The notes under the pieces are model-generated. The model had not been told where the DNA came from, searched no databases, and worked only from the letters and a program-made list of their open reading frames with translations. DNA of 64,000 nt, from positions 2,542,001-2,606,000 of the forward strand of contig NC_018708.1 of assembly GCF_000302535.1 (NCBI RefSeq). Reading direction: 5' to 3'. The translations under genes were made by a program, and so were the position numbers. Shown here piece by piece: positions 54,840 through 62,353 of the stretch. Each line of letters begins with the position of its first letter. The stretch's first letter is position 1. This DNA is from Acidovorax sp. KKS102. GTDB lineage: Bacteria; Pseudomonadota; Gammaproteobacteria; Burkholderiales; Burkholderiaceae_C.

Positions 54840-55079
54840 TCAATACTTGAGGGGCACTCCCAGATCGCCCAGCTTTTTCGCAAACGAATCCCTGCGCTTT
54901 GCCGCTTTTGCCGCAGCTTCAGTAGCAGCTTGTATGGCCTTGGGCCCTTTATGGGCAGCCGCTTGGATTAGCCCAAACTTATGAGCGGCATCTGCCTCGG
55001 CCCGCTTGAATGTAGCAATGAGTCCAGCATGCGCGATGGTTGGATTCACATCGGCTCCTGTATCGATCAGTGCTGTCAC
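54840..55079 (-). CDS. Small Ala/Lys-rich hypothetical protein
   Basis: A 79-residue protein, mostly a predicted amphipathic helix (AEADAAHKFGLIQAAAHKGPKAIQAATEAAAKAAKRRDSFAKKL) with a short TM-free N-terminus (MTALIDTGADVN). Its ATG overlaps the stop of the upstream gene by 4 bases, which argues for real coding. I do not recognise the family. It could be a structural or regulatory accessory of its partner. Confidence 0.5.
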   Translation of the reverse strand: MTALIDTGADVNPTIAHAGLIATFKRAEADAAHKFGLIQAAAHKGPKAIQAATEAAAKAAKRRDSFAKKLGDLGVPLKY

Positions 55080-55495
55080 GCCTCAATTTGGACGTTGGCG
55101 CGAAGCAAGGCCGTTTTCAATTCGCGCGTGGCAGGTTTGGCAATATCCACCTTTTGCACCGCCAGATCGAACGAAGAGCCGGGCTTGATGCTGGTGGGCA
55201 GTATCTTTTTGGCTGGAAGCTTGGCGGGGTAGGCGCCTTTGCCCGGACACATGCGAACGGAAAACCCGAATTCTTCGAGCAGGCCTTTGGCATACAACTC
55301 CGCTAATTGATGAAACGTCACGAAGGTTGACCGTTTCACGTCTTTGAATCCTGGCTGGCTGACGTCACGAACGAGTTCGAATTTACCCAATGAATCGCGC
55401 TGGGTATCGGTAAACGGGTGCAGCAAGAAAGTCTGGCGAACGCCATCCTTTTTGGACACCAAAGTGTGCTCGACGGCTATATCGGTTAGCAGCAT
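55076..55495 (-). CDS. Hypothetical protein, orphan
   Basis: A 139-residue protein if the ATG at 55495 is used (GGAG 11 bases upstream); a TTG at 55579 would extend it by 28 residues. It starts MLLTDIAVEHTLVSKKDG and contains TFLLHPFTDTQRDSLGKFELV and FVTFHQLAELYAKGLLEEFGFSVRM. No signal peptide or TM segment. No family recognised. Coupled by a 4-base overlap to the small Ala/Lys-rich protein. Lower GC than the flanking chromosome suggests both came in with the adjacent AT-rich module or as a separate insertion. Confidence 0.55.
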   Translation of the reverse strand: MLLTDIAVEHTLVSKKDGVRQTFLLHPFTDTQRDSLGKFELVRDVSQPGFKDVKRSTFVTFHQLAELYAKGLLEEFGFSVRMCPGKGAYPAKLPAKKILPTSIKPGSSFDLAVQKVDIAKPATRELKTALLRANVQIEA

Positions 55496-55775
55496 ATTTT
55501 TTCTATCTCCGCGAGTTGCGGTTTGCACTGCCACGTCAGCTGGCTGAGCCTCACCCAAAGTCGCAGATTTTGTTTTCAAACCCCGTCACCGAGGCCCACG
55601 ATGCGGTCAAAAATCGCCCGCGGGGCGGGGACTTTAACCGAAGGGCCGCCCATTTCAGTTCCAGAGTGCATGGCAAACGGAACGGTTCGGGTCAAAAATT
55701 GCCTGCCAGTTGTGGTCGAGTGTAGGTTTTAAATCAGCGTAAGGCCGCCCGTGGCGCTGCAGACCAACCCTATTG

Positions 55776-55832
55776 GATGAAAAGTGCTACTAGCGCTTTG
55801 TGGATAAGCGCTGACAGCTATCAATATTGAAG
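55776..55832 (+). repeat. Dispersed AGCTAT repeat, copy 8
   Basis: CTAGCGCTTTGTGGATAAGC then GCTGACAGCTATCAATATTG. The AGCGCTT/AAGCGCT stem is perfect here. It is intergenic, inside a stretch of about 450 bases (55496-55946) that has no other convincing gene. Confidence 0.75.
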
Positions 55833-55848
55833 TGATCGACTGAGGAGC

Positions 55849-55905
55849 GTTGGCGGCGCTGCCATCACTTCCATTCAAACTGCGCTGATTGCACTTTGCT
55901 CCCCA
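55849..55905. repeat. Second arm of the diverged 57-bp direct repeat
   Basis: GTTGGCGGCGCTGCCATCAC... matches 54523-54579 at 47 of 57 positions. The arms bracket the two orphan genes. Confidence 0.6.
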
Positions 55906-55946
55906 GCTTGATCCGGCACCCGCCGAGAAGCGTACGCCGTAGTCCT

Positions 55947-57182
55947 CTACGGTGCTCGGCGGTCCATGAGATGCTCTGGCCCCAGCGCTGCACAGTTGGT
56001 GGCGCCCAGCATGGCCAGGTTGCGGTCCACCTCGGCGCGCAATAGATCGATGGCCGCTGTAACGCCTGCCTCGCCATCCACTGCGGCGGCGTAGTTGAAG
56101 GGCCGCCCTATAAACACCGCCTGCGCGCCCAGCGCCAGGGCCTTGATCACATCGGTGCCCCGGCGGATGCCGCCATCCAGCATCACCGTCATGGCGCTGC
56201 CCGCCTGCTCGACAATCGCGGGCAGCACGCGCAGCGGGGCCACGGCACCGTCAAGCTGGCGGCCGCCGTGGTTGCTGACGATGATGCCGTCCACCCCATG
56301 CTGGCGGGCCAAGGCGGCGTCCTGCGGGCTGAGGATGCCCTTGACCACCAGTGGGCCGCGCCACTGGCGGCGGATGTGGGCGATGTGGCTCCAGTCAAAG
56401 TGGTCGCGTGCGGCAAAGTCGCGCTGCACGCGCGACGACAGGATGGGCGCGCCGCGCTCGGCAAACGAGTTCTCAAAATGCGGCATGCCGTGGCGTGCCA
56501 GCGTGCGCAACAGCGTGCCCGCCAGCCAACGCGGGCGCACCAGGCCGTCCCACGCCAGGCGCAGGCTGGGGCGCAGCGGGGTGGAGAAGCCCGCGCGGAT
56601 GTTGTTCTCGCGGTTGCCCGCCACAGGGATATCCACCGTCACCACCAGCGTCTGCACGCCTGCGGCAATCACACGCTGCAACAGGGCGTCGATGCGTTCG
56701 GTGGTGCCGGGCAGATAGGCCTGGAACCAGGTGCCGGGGGCGGCGGCCATCACTTCTTCCAATCGGATGAGGGAGCTGCCGCTCTGCACGGCCGGTATGC
56801 CCGCCGCTGCCGCCGCACGGGCCAGCACGATGTCGCCCCGGTAGGCCGACAGGGCCGCTATGCCCATCGGGGCGATGCCGAAGGGGCTGGCGTAGCGCTG
56901 GCCGAACAGGGTCACGCTCTGGTCGCGCTCGGCCACGTTGCGCAGTACGCGGGGAACGAGGGCGATCTCGCGGAACGCCTGGCGGTTGTTGTCCAGTGCC
57001 ACGTTGTCCTCGGCCGCGCCGGCCACGTAGCCAAAGATGGGGCGGGGCAGCACGCGGCGGGCGGCGGCTTCGAAGTCGTCCAGCGCGAGCAGATCAGCCG
57101 TGCGGCCGCTGCGGCGCGTGCCGTTGAAGGCGCTCCAGGCATTGTTGGCGGGTTGGCGGGGCGTGGGGGAGGGGGTGGACAT
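55947..57182 (-). CDS. FMN-dependent alpha-hydroxyacid oxidase/dehydrogenase (LldD family)
   Basis: A 411-residue (beta/alpha)8 flavoenzyme that oxidises an L-2-hydroxyacid (lactate, mandelate, glycolate) to the 2-oxoacid. Landmarks: ALDDFEAAARRVLPRPIFGYVAGAAEDN at the N-terminus, PFGIAPMGIAAL, the active-site VSNHGGRQLDG with the catalytic His, and LDGGIRRGTDVIKALALGA with FIGRPF for FMN phosphate. No membrane-anchoring loop stands out. The ATG at 57182 is chosen; frames reading upstream enter the regulatory region. It is divergent from a LysR gene that likely controls it. Confidence 0.88.
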   Translation of the reverse strand: MSTPSPTPRQPANNAWSAFNGTRRSGRTADLLALDDFEAAARRVLPRPIFGYVAGAAEDNVALDNNRQAFREIALVPRVLRNVAERDQSVTLFGQRYASPFGIAPMGIAALSAYRGDIVLARAAAAAGIPAVQSGSSLIRLEEVMAAAPGTWFQAYLPGTTERIDALLQRVIAAGVQTLVVTVDIPVAGNRENNIRAGFSTPLRPSLRLAWDGLVRPRWLAGTLLRTLARHGMPHFENSFAERGAPILSSRVQRDFAARDHFDWSHIAHIRRQWRGPLVVKGILSPQDAALARQHGVDGIIVSNHGGRQLDGAVAPLRVLPAIVEQAGSAMTVMLDGGIRRGTDVIKALALGAQAVFIGRPFNYAAAVDGEAGVTAAIDLLRAEVDRNLAMLGATNCAALGPEHLMDRRAP

Positions 57183-57250
57183 GGCGTGGTTTCTGGCAAG
57201 AGCAAACGGGGGCTGGAAAGCAGTGTCCTGAAACCGCAATAATCAAGAAA

Positions 57251-57278
57251 GCGAATTTATTGCGAATGATTTGTTCGC
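57251..57278. promoter_or_regulatory. Candidate LysR operator between the oxidase and lysR genes
   Basis: GCGAA (57262) and TTCGC (57278 end) form a 17-bp inverted repeat, and GCGAAT is repeated 11 bases upstream at 57251. The spacing of one helical turn and the AT-rich divergent region suit a LysR recognition and activation site. Confidence 0.55.
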
Positions 57279-57301
57279 TAAATTAAAAATATATCTACGA
57301 C

Positions 57302-58201
57302 ATGACCCTCAAACAGCTCGAAGCTTTCTACTGGGCCGCCACCTGCAGCAGCTTTGGCATGGCGGCCGAGCGGGTGCACTTGTCGGTGTCGTCCCTGTCC
57401 AAGCGGATTGCCGAGCTGGAGGCCTCGCTGGGTCAGGTGCTGTTTGACCGCACAGGGCACCGCGCGGCGTTGACGGAGGCGGGCACGCGGTTGCTGCCGC
57501 TGGCGGGTGGGTTGCTGCAACAGGCAGACCGTCTGCAGCAGGAGATGGGCAGTACCAACGGCCTGCGCGGTCCCTGCCGGCTGGGGGTGGGCGAACTGAC
57601 GGCAATCACCTGGCTGCCTCGTTTGGTCGCGGCCCTGGCGGCTGCGCACCCGGCGCTGGAAGTGTCTGTGCATGTGGATGTAGGCGCGGCCCTGGCGGAG
57701 CGGCTGGACAAAGGCGAGCTGGATGTGGCCGTGATTGCAGGCCCCGCAAGCCGCAGCGCGCTGACGTCAGTGCCGTTGGCGCATGCGCGCTTTGCTTGGT
57801 GCGCAGGCCCTGGCGTGGCACGCGACTTGCACCAGATGGATGCCGAGGCCGTGCAGTCGCACGCGCTGGTGACGCTGCCTCAGGGCTCGGGGGTAACGCA
57901 CATCATCGACGACTGGCTGCGACAGGCTGATGCCCGCCCCGCGCGCCGACTGGTGTGCAACCACTGGGGCGCGATTGTGGGCTTGCTGGCACAGGGCAGC
58001 GGCATTGGCTTGCTGCCCGAGGGCTGGGCGCAAGCCCTGTGCGAACGGGGCGTTCTGCAGCTGCTGACCAGCCCGGTGCCCCTGGGCTCGCTCGGCTACG
58101 CGCTCCATAGCCGGCGGGACGACCTGCGGCCCCTGGTGGGTATGCTGCACGGCATGGCGGCGCAGCACGCGGATTTCACGGTAGGGAGTGGCGCTTTCTG
58201 A
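57302..58201 (+). CDS. LysR-family regulator
   Basis: A 299-residue LysR protein. The N-terminal helix-turn-helix is LKQLEAFYWAATCSSFGMAAERVHLSVSSLSKRIAELEASLG with Ser-rich recognition helix. The effector domain begins LRGPCRLGVGELTAITWLP. It is divergent from the alpha-hydroxyacid oxidase gene 119 bases away and probably activates it when its substrate is present. Confidence 0.88.
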   Translation: MTLKQLEAFYWAATCSSFGMAAERVHLSVSSLSKRIAELEASLGQVLFDRTGHRAALTEAGTRLLPLAGGLLQQADRLQQEMGSTNGLRGPCRLGVGELTAITWLPRLVAALAAAHPALEVSVHVDVGAALAERLDKGELDVAVIAGPASRSALTSVPLAHARFAWCAGPGVARDLHQMDAEAVQSHALVTLPQGSGVTHIIDDWLRQADARPARRLVCNHWGAIVGLLAQGSGIGLLPEGWAQALCERGVLQLLTSPVPLGSLGYALHSRRDDLRPLVGMLHGMAAQHADFTVGSGAF

Positions 58202-58288
58202 CGACTTGATGCGCGGATGGCGGCCCTAGAATCGCGCCGACTGCAAGCCGCAGCCGCCGGTCCCCGGAACCTGTTCAAGCGCAACCCC

Positions 58289-58852
58289 ATGCTCCAACCC
58301 ACCTCGCTCCCCGTCGTTCTGGTGCTGGCCTCGGGCCGGGGAGCGCGTTTTGCCGCATCCGGCGGTGCGGTGTACAAGCTCCGCGCGCCCCTGGGGGCAA
58401 AAACCGTGCTGGAGCACACCCTGGATGCCGTGCGCGCTAGCGGTTTGCCTTGGCACCTGGAAGATGCAGGCCACCCCGGCATGGGAGATTCGATCGCTGC
58501 GGCTGTGCGCGCCACGGCCCAGGCGCCCGGCTGGCTGGTTTTGCCGGGGGATTTGCCACTGATCCGCCCCGACACCTTGCGTGCCATGGCCGCCGCGCTG
58601 GCAGACCCGGACTGCGCCGTCGCCATGCCGGTGTACCAGGGCGAGCGCGGTCACCCCGTGGGGTTTGCGGCTGCATGTTTGCCGAGCCTGCTGGCGCTGA
58701 CTGGCGAGCAGGGCGCCGCTAGCGTGGTGCGTGCGCAAGCGCAGCAGGGCAGGGTACGGCAGGTGGAGGTGGATGACGCAGGCACGGTGACCGACATAGA
58801 CACCGTGCAAGACCTGGAGCGCGCCGCACAGTTGCTGGCGGCGCGCGGGTAG
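58289..58852 (+). CDS. MobA-like NTP transferase (MocA/molybdenum cofactor maturation type)
   Basis: A 187-residue nucleotidyltransferase with a Rossmann-like fold. The P-loop-like VLVLASGRGARF replaces the usual LAAGxGxRF (Ala to Ser). GMGDSIAAAVRAT and LPGDLPLIRPDTL are the nucleotide and metal motifs, followed by GERGHPVGFAA. MocA members convert Mo-molybdopterin to the cytosine dinucleotide for xanthine-dehydrogenase-family enzymes, fitting the IorAB-type genes 6 kb upstream. The ATG at 58289 is chosen; 58217 lies too close to the lysR stop and adds non-conserved residues. Confidence 0.82.
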   Translation: MLQPTSLPVVLVLASGRGARFAASGGAVYKLRAPLGAKTVLEHTLDAVRASGLPWHLEDAGHPGMGDSIAAAVRATAQAPGWLVLPGDLPLIRPDTLRAMAAALADPDCAVAMPVYQGERGHPVGFAAACLPSLLALTGEQGAASVVRAQAQQGRVRQVEVDDAGTVTDIDTVQDLERAAQLLAARG

Positions 58853-58880
58853 CGGCGGCGAAGGCCGCTTTCCCTTTCCT

Positions 58881-59405
58881 TCACTTGGACGCGATCACCG
58901 CACAGGCCAGGCGCGGGCCTGCGTTGCCGGTGGGCTGGGTCTTGTAGTCGTCAGGGTCACGGTGGACGATCAGCCCCTTGCCGACGATGTCGGTGGTCGG
59001 ACCGCCCACACTGATGGATTTCGACACAAAGCTGAAGGCGGCCACGCCGTACTTGTCGGCCTTGAGGCTGGGCAGGTCGCCGGTGTGGTGCTCGGCAGCG
59101 CCGTGGGCACCGTGGGGTTTGGCGGTGGGGTTGAAATGTCCGCCGGTGCTCATGCCGTCGCCGCTGCTGCAGTCACCCTTTTCGTGGACGTGAAAGCCAT
59201 GCTCTGCGCCCGGCTTGAGGCCACGCACCTCGCCAGACACCTGAACGCCATCACCCGTCTGCACGAACGTGACCGTGCCGTTGGCGGTATTGCCACGGGT
59301 GGGCTCCAGCTTGGCGGTGGCGCGGTTGCCGGACAGATGGGAGGCGCAACCCACCAGCGCCACAGCAGCCAGGGAACACAGTGCAAAAGCAAAACGAATC
59401 TTCAT
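58881..59405 (-). CDS. sodC: Cu/Zn superoxide dismutase, lipoprotein
   Basis: A 174-residue periplasmic Cu/Zn SOD. The signal peptide ends in LVGC, a lipobox, so it is likely lipid-anchored. Copper and zinc ligands are in HGFHVHEKGDCSSGD, GGHFNPTAKPHGAH and AAEHHTGDLPSL, with the C-terminal LIVHRDPDDY and the disulfide partner in RLACAVI. It dismutates superoxide in the periplasm. A possible GC-rich hairpin lies between it and the convergent mocA-like gene. Confidence 0.94.
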   Translation of the reverse strand: MKIRFAFALCSLAAVALVGCASHLSGNRATAKLEPTRGNTANGTVTFVQTGDGVQVSGEVRGLKPGAEHGFHVHEKGDCSSGDGMSTGGHFNPTAKPHGAHGAAEHHTGDLPSLKADKYGVAAFSFVSKSISVGGPTTDIVGKGLIVHRDPDDYKTQPTGNAGPRLACAVIASK

Positions 59406-59504
59406 GACTCAAACTCCTCGGTGCGAATGAATGAACGCGGGATTGAACCCGATACAAAGGCGCAGTCTCGCAAGCCACTGCCCGCGAGTCCAGAAAAATG
59501 TGCA

Positions 59505-60098
59505 CTATGACTCTTTTTGGGCCAGTGCGATCAACCGGGCCAGAGCCCGGTCATGGATGCCGTGCTTTCGCAACTCGTCATAAGTGGCCTGGGCGTAGTC
59601 CCGCGTGGTGCCGTAGCGCCCGCAGGCCTCATCAAAGATGCGGCGGTATTCATGGTCAGGCAGCTCGCCGGTGTGGTTGGGGCTTTTGCGGGACAGGGTG
59701 AACGCCAGCGCACTCACCGGCCCCTGTGGTGTCTGGCAGGTGAGCCAGCGCGGGTCATACACGCCGGTAGGCATCTCGCGCTGCCACAGGTTGATCATCA
59801 CCTGCCGCGCATGGGCCTTGTCTATGCGGAACACCATGCCCCGGCAGCTGCCGCCCGACAGCATGCCGAACACCAGGCCCGGGCACTCGGGCGTGCCCCG
59901 GTTGATGCGGCTCCACATCTTCAGCGCCCGGTGCCAGCCGTGGACCTTGGCGGGGCGGCGCTCGGCATAGTCAAAATCCGGCCGCCAGATGAGCGAGCCG
60001 TAGCCAAAGATCCACAGGTCCTGATGGCCGCCCCATTCCTGGAGGGCACGCTCCAGCATGGGCGCCGGGTCTCGCAGTGGGGCGGGCAGATTCGTCAT
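59505..60098 (-). CDS. chaC: ChaC-like gamma-glutamylcyclotransferase
   Basis: A 197-residue ChaC family protein. The substrate loop is WIFGYGSLIWRPDF, and the catalytic Glu is in NLWQREMPTGVY. HTGELPDHEYRRIF marks the C-terminal region. ChaC enzymes degrade glutathione to 5-oxoproline and Cys-Gly in the cytoplasm. Located upstream of sodC on the same strand (99-base gap) and divergent from the OmpA-domain gene. Confidence 0.88.
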   Translation of the reverse strand: MTNLPAPLRDPAPMLERALQEWGGHQDLWIFGYGSLIWRPDFDYAERRPAKVHGWHRALKMWSRINRGTPECPGLVFGMLSGGSCRGMVFRIDKAHARQVMINLWQREMPTGVYDPRWLTCQTPQGPVSALAFTLSRKSPNHTGELPDHEYRRIFDEACGRYGTTRDYAQATYDELRKHGIHDRALARLIALAQKES

Positions 60099-60204
60099 GG
60101 CTTCACTCTACAATCGAAAGCTTTGCTGCAATCGGCCAGGGCCTTGTTTTCGCACTCTCTGCAGGGCCGGCCAACCACTTTTTTCATCACTACAGGGATC
60201 CTTC

Positions 60205-60726
60205 ATGTCCAGCTCTGACGACGATAGCCAAGAACGTTTTGCCCTCGGTTTTCTCTTTGCACTGATTGCGTTGGTGATCTCCGTGGTGGTGGGCACCGTG
60301 GTGGTCAAGCGTCTGGGTGCCAAGGCCCCGGCACAGCCCGCAGCGGTGGTTGTGGACGCTGCTCCGGCCGCGCCGGTTGCCGTCGAAGAAGACGTGGCCA
60401 GCGTGCGCGTTGAAAACGGTGTGGTGAAGTTCTACTTTGCCACCGCCAAGGCCGAACTGGCCGCCGGCGCCAACGAAGCCCTGGCCGATGTGGTCAAGGG
60501 TGTGGCCGAAGGCAAGAAGGCCGTTGTTTCGGGCTTCCACGACGCGACGGGCGACGCCGCCCTGAACGCGGAGCTGGCCAAGCAACGCGCAGTGGCCGTG
60601 GCCGAAGCGCTCAAGGCCTTGGGCGTGACTGAAGACAAGGTGGAGCTGAAAAAGCCCGAAGAAACCACCGCAACCGGCAGCAACGCCGAAGCACGCCGTG
60701 TGGAAGTGACGCTGAGCGCCCTGTAA
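60205..60726 (+). CDS. OmpA-domain membrane-anchored protein
   Basis: A 173-residue protein with one N-terminal TM helix (FALGFLFALIALVISVVVGTVVV), an Ala/Pro/Val-rich linker and a C-terminal OmpA-like peptidoglycan-binding domain. The domain starts with VKFYFATAKAELAAGANEAL, has SGFHDATGDAALNAELAKQRAVAVAEAL in place of the usual G(H/Y)TD, and ends ARRVEVTL. It should tether the inner membrane to the cell wall. The ATG at 60205 follows GGGATCC. A strong terminator follows 16 bases after the stop. Confidence 0.85.
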   Translation: MSSSDDDSQERFALGFLFALIALVISVVVGTVVVKRLGAKAPAQPAAVVVDAAPAAPVAVEEDVASVRVENGVVKFYFATAKAELAAGANEALADVVKGVAEGKKAVVSGFHDATGDAALNAELAKQRAVAVAEALKALGVTEDKVELKKPEETTATGSNAEARRVEVTLSAL

Positions 60727-60742
60727 GCGCTGCCTGTGTCCC

Positions 60743-60777
60743 CAACAAAAAACCCGGCAGTGCCGGGTTTTTTGTTG
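60743..60777. terminator. Strong Rho-independent terminator, bidirectional
   Basis: The core CCCGGCA-G-TGCCGGG is extended by AAAAAA and TTTTTT to a stem of about 17 bp. The T-run after the stem on the plus strand, and A-run mirrored for the minus strand, serve the convergent OmpA-domain and gloA genes. Confidence 0.92.
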
Positions 60778-60780
60778 TCT

Positions 60781-60840
60781 AAATGGCCGCTTGCGCTAGT
60801 GGAACATGCGCAAGCAGCTATCTATTTGATAGTAGAAATT
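60781..60840 (+). repeat. Dispersed AGCTAT repeat, copy 9
   Basis: GCTTGCGC, an 11-base loop TAGTGGAACAT, and GCGCAAGC form a perfect 8-bp stem, followed by AGCTATCTATTTGATAG. The last two bases contribute to the TAA stop of gloA on the opposite strand. Confidence 0.78.
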
Positions 60841-61252
60841 ACCGCAGCCCCTGGCCGCCTGCGCCTTCGGCGCGCTGGATCAACTCGATTTTGTAGCCGT
60901 CGGGGTCGGTCACAAACGCGATCACCGTGGTGCCGCCCTTGACCGGGCCGGGTTCGCGCGTCACGTTGCCGCCCGCCGCCTTGATCTTCTCGCACGCTGC
61001 ATACGCATCGGGCACACCCAGGGCAATGTGGCCGTAGGCCGTGCCCATGTCGTAGCTTTCCACACCCCAGTTGTAGGTCAGCTCGATCTCGGCCTGGCCG
61101 GGGTTGCCGCCCTCAAAGCCCAAAAAGGCCAGCGAGTATTTGTATTCGGGGTTCTCGGACTGGCGCAGCAGCTGCATGCCCAGTACCTTGGTGTAGAAAT
61201 CAATCGAGCGTTGAAGGTTGCCAACGCGCAGCATCGTGTGGAGGAATTTCAT
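60839..61252 (-). CDS. gloA: Glyoxalase I (lactoylglutathione lyase)
   Basis: A 137-residue vicinal-oxygen-chelate enzyme converting the methylglyoxal-glutathione hemithioacetal to lactoylglutathione. Family landmarks: [27 protein letters not shown] (metal His), [22 protein letters not shown] (Glu and His) and [11 protein letters not shown] (Glu). This is the short Ni/Co-type form of proteobacteria. It overlaps the thioesterase gene by 4 bases. Confidence 0.95.
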   Translation of the reverse strand: MKFLHTMLRVGNLQRSIDFYTKVLGMQLLRQSENPEYKYSLAFLGFEGGNPGQAEIELTYNWGVESYDMGTAYGHIALGVPDAYAACEKIKAAGGNVTREPGPVKGGTTVIAFVTDPDGYKIELIQRAEGAGGQGLR

Positions 61253-61800
61253 CCCTTCGATTGTGCAGGCAAGTCAAAAACCAGGCAGGTGGTGGTGGCG
61301 TGCGCGTACAGCGTCCCGTCCGGCCCCACCAGGCGCGCCTCAGCGGTGGCCAGCTGGCGCCCGCAGTGGATCACGCGTCCCTCGGCACGCACCCGCTGCA
61401 CCTTGGGCGTGATGGCCTTGACCAGGTTGATGCCCAGCTCGGCCGTGGTGTAGCCGCGCCCGGGCTCCATGCGGGTGTGGATGGAGCAGCCCAGGGCGGA
61501 GTCGAGCAGGGTGGCAAACCAGCCGCCGTGTACCGTGCCCATGGGGTTCAAGTGCTCTGCACGGGGCGTGCCCTGGAAGATGGCGATGCCTTCGCCCACT
61601 TCGACGATCAAGAAGTCCAGCGTCTTGGCAATGGCCGCGTAGGGCAGCTCGCCGCGCAGCATGGCCTGCATTTGCTGCAGGCCGTTCAGGTGGGCAATCT
61701 GGTCGCGGGTGGCCACGCCCGGGCCGGGGCCCGCATCCAGCGTGGCCAGAATGTCGCGCTCCTGCGCCAGCCAGTGTTCGAGGTGATTGTTGGAGGTCAT
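61249..61800 (-). CDS. PaaI-family hotdog-fold thioesterase
   Basis: A 183-residue hotdog thioesterase. The conserved loop [22 protein letters not shown] carries the HGG catalytic region, followed by [14 protein letters not shown] and [18 protein letters not shown]. Such enzymes hydrolyse aromatic or medium-chain acyl-CoAs in the cytoplasm. It forms a two-gene unit with gloA and is divergent from marR; the shared regulatory region holds tandem MarR-type operators, so MarR may control it too. Confidence 0.87.
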   Translation of the reverse strand: MTSNNHLEHWLAQERDILATLDAGPGPGVATRDQIAHLNGLQQMQAMLRGELPYAAIAKTLDFLIVEVGEGIAIFQGTPRAEHLNPMGTVHGGWFATLLDSALGCSIHTRMEPGRGYTTAELGINLVKAITPKVQRVRAEGRVIHCGRQLATAEARLVGPDGTLYAHATTTCLVFDLPAQSKG

Positions 61801-61837
61801 GGTGTGTCCGGGTTGTTGATGGGGGCGAAACTTTTAG

Positions 61838-61866
61838 ATTGCATATGCAATTATTGCAGATACAAT
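61838..61866. promoter_or_regulatory. Promoter with tandem MarR operators
   Basis: ATTGCATATGCAAT (61838-61851) is a perfect 14-bp palindrome; ATTGCAGATACAAT (61853-61866) is a near copy with centre 15 bases away. On the plus strand TTGCAT (61839) and TACAAT (61861) form a promoter with 16-base spacing, so the two operators cover the -35 and -10. Confidence 0.75.
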
Positions 61867-61873
61867 TAAATGC

Positions 61874-62353
61874 ATGCAAGCCGAACCGCCCACCCTGGCC
61901 CCCGTGCTGCCGCAGGGCTGCACCAACTTCAAGCTGCGCCAGCTGATGCGCCGCGTCGCCAACCACTACGACGCCGAAATGGCGAAGTGCGGGCTCAAGA
62001 CCACGCAGTACTCGCTGCTGTCCCATGTGCTCAAGCTGGGCCCGATCCGCCCAGGTGACCTCGCCACCGAGATGAAGATGGATGCCTCCACGCTCACACG
62101 CAACCTCCGCCCGCTGGTCGATGCCGGCTGGGTGACGCTGAAGGCAGGCACGGACGCACGCAGCCGCCTGGTCCACATCACCGAGGCGGGCCGTGACAAA
62201 CGCGCCGAGGCCCAGCGCCACTGGAAAGCCGCGCAACTGGCGCTGAATGAAACGCTGGGTGTGGAACGCGTGATGGCGCTGCATGCGCTGGTGGACGATT
62301 CACTCGATTTGCTGGCAGCGCTGCCAGCGCCGGAGGCAGGGCATGACGAATAA
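61874..62353 (+). CDS. MarR-family regulator
   Basis: A 159-residue MarR protein with winged helix TQYSLLSHVLKLGPIRPGDLATEMKMDASTLTRNLRPLVDAGWV and wing TDARSRLVHITEAG. The predicted transcription start (61873) abuts the ATG at 61874, with no Shine-Dalgarno, so translation is probably leaderless. It overlaps the MFS gene by 11 bases. The pair looks like an autoregulated drug or metabolite efflux unit. Confidence 0.87.
   Translation: MQAEPPTLAPVLPQGCTNFKLRQLMRRVANHYDAEMAKCGLKTTQYSLLSHVLKLGPIRPGDLATEMKMDASTLTRNLRPLVDAGWVTLKAGTDARSRLVHITEAGRDKRAEAQRHWKAAQLALNETLGVERVMALHALVDDSLDLLAALPAPEAGHDE

Noticed and set aside
54370-54883. Short open frames in the gene-poor stretch
   Set aside because: They lack credible start sites and protein character, and overlap each other on opposite strands.
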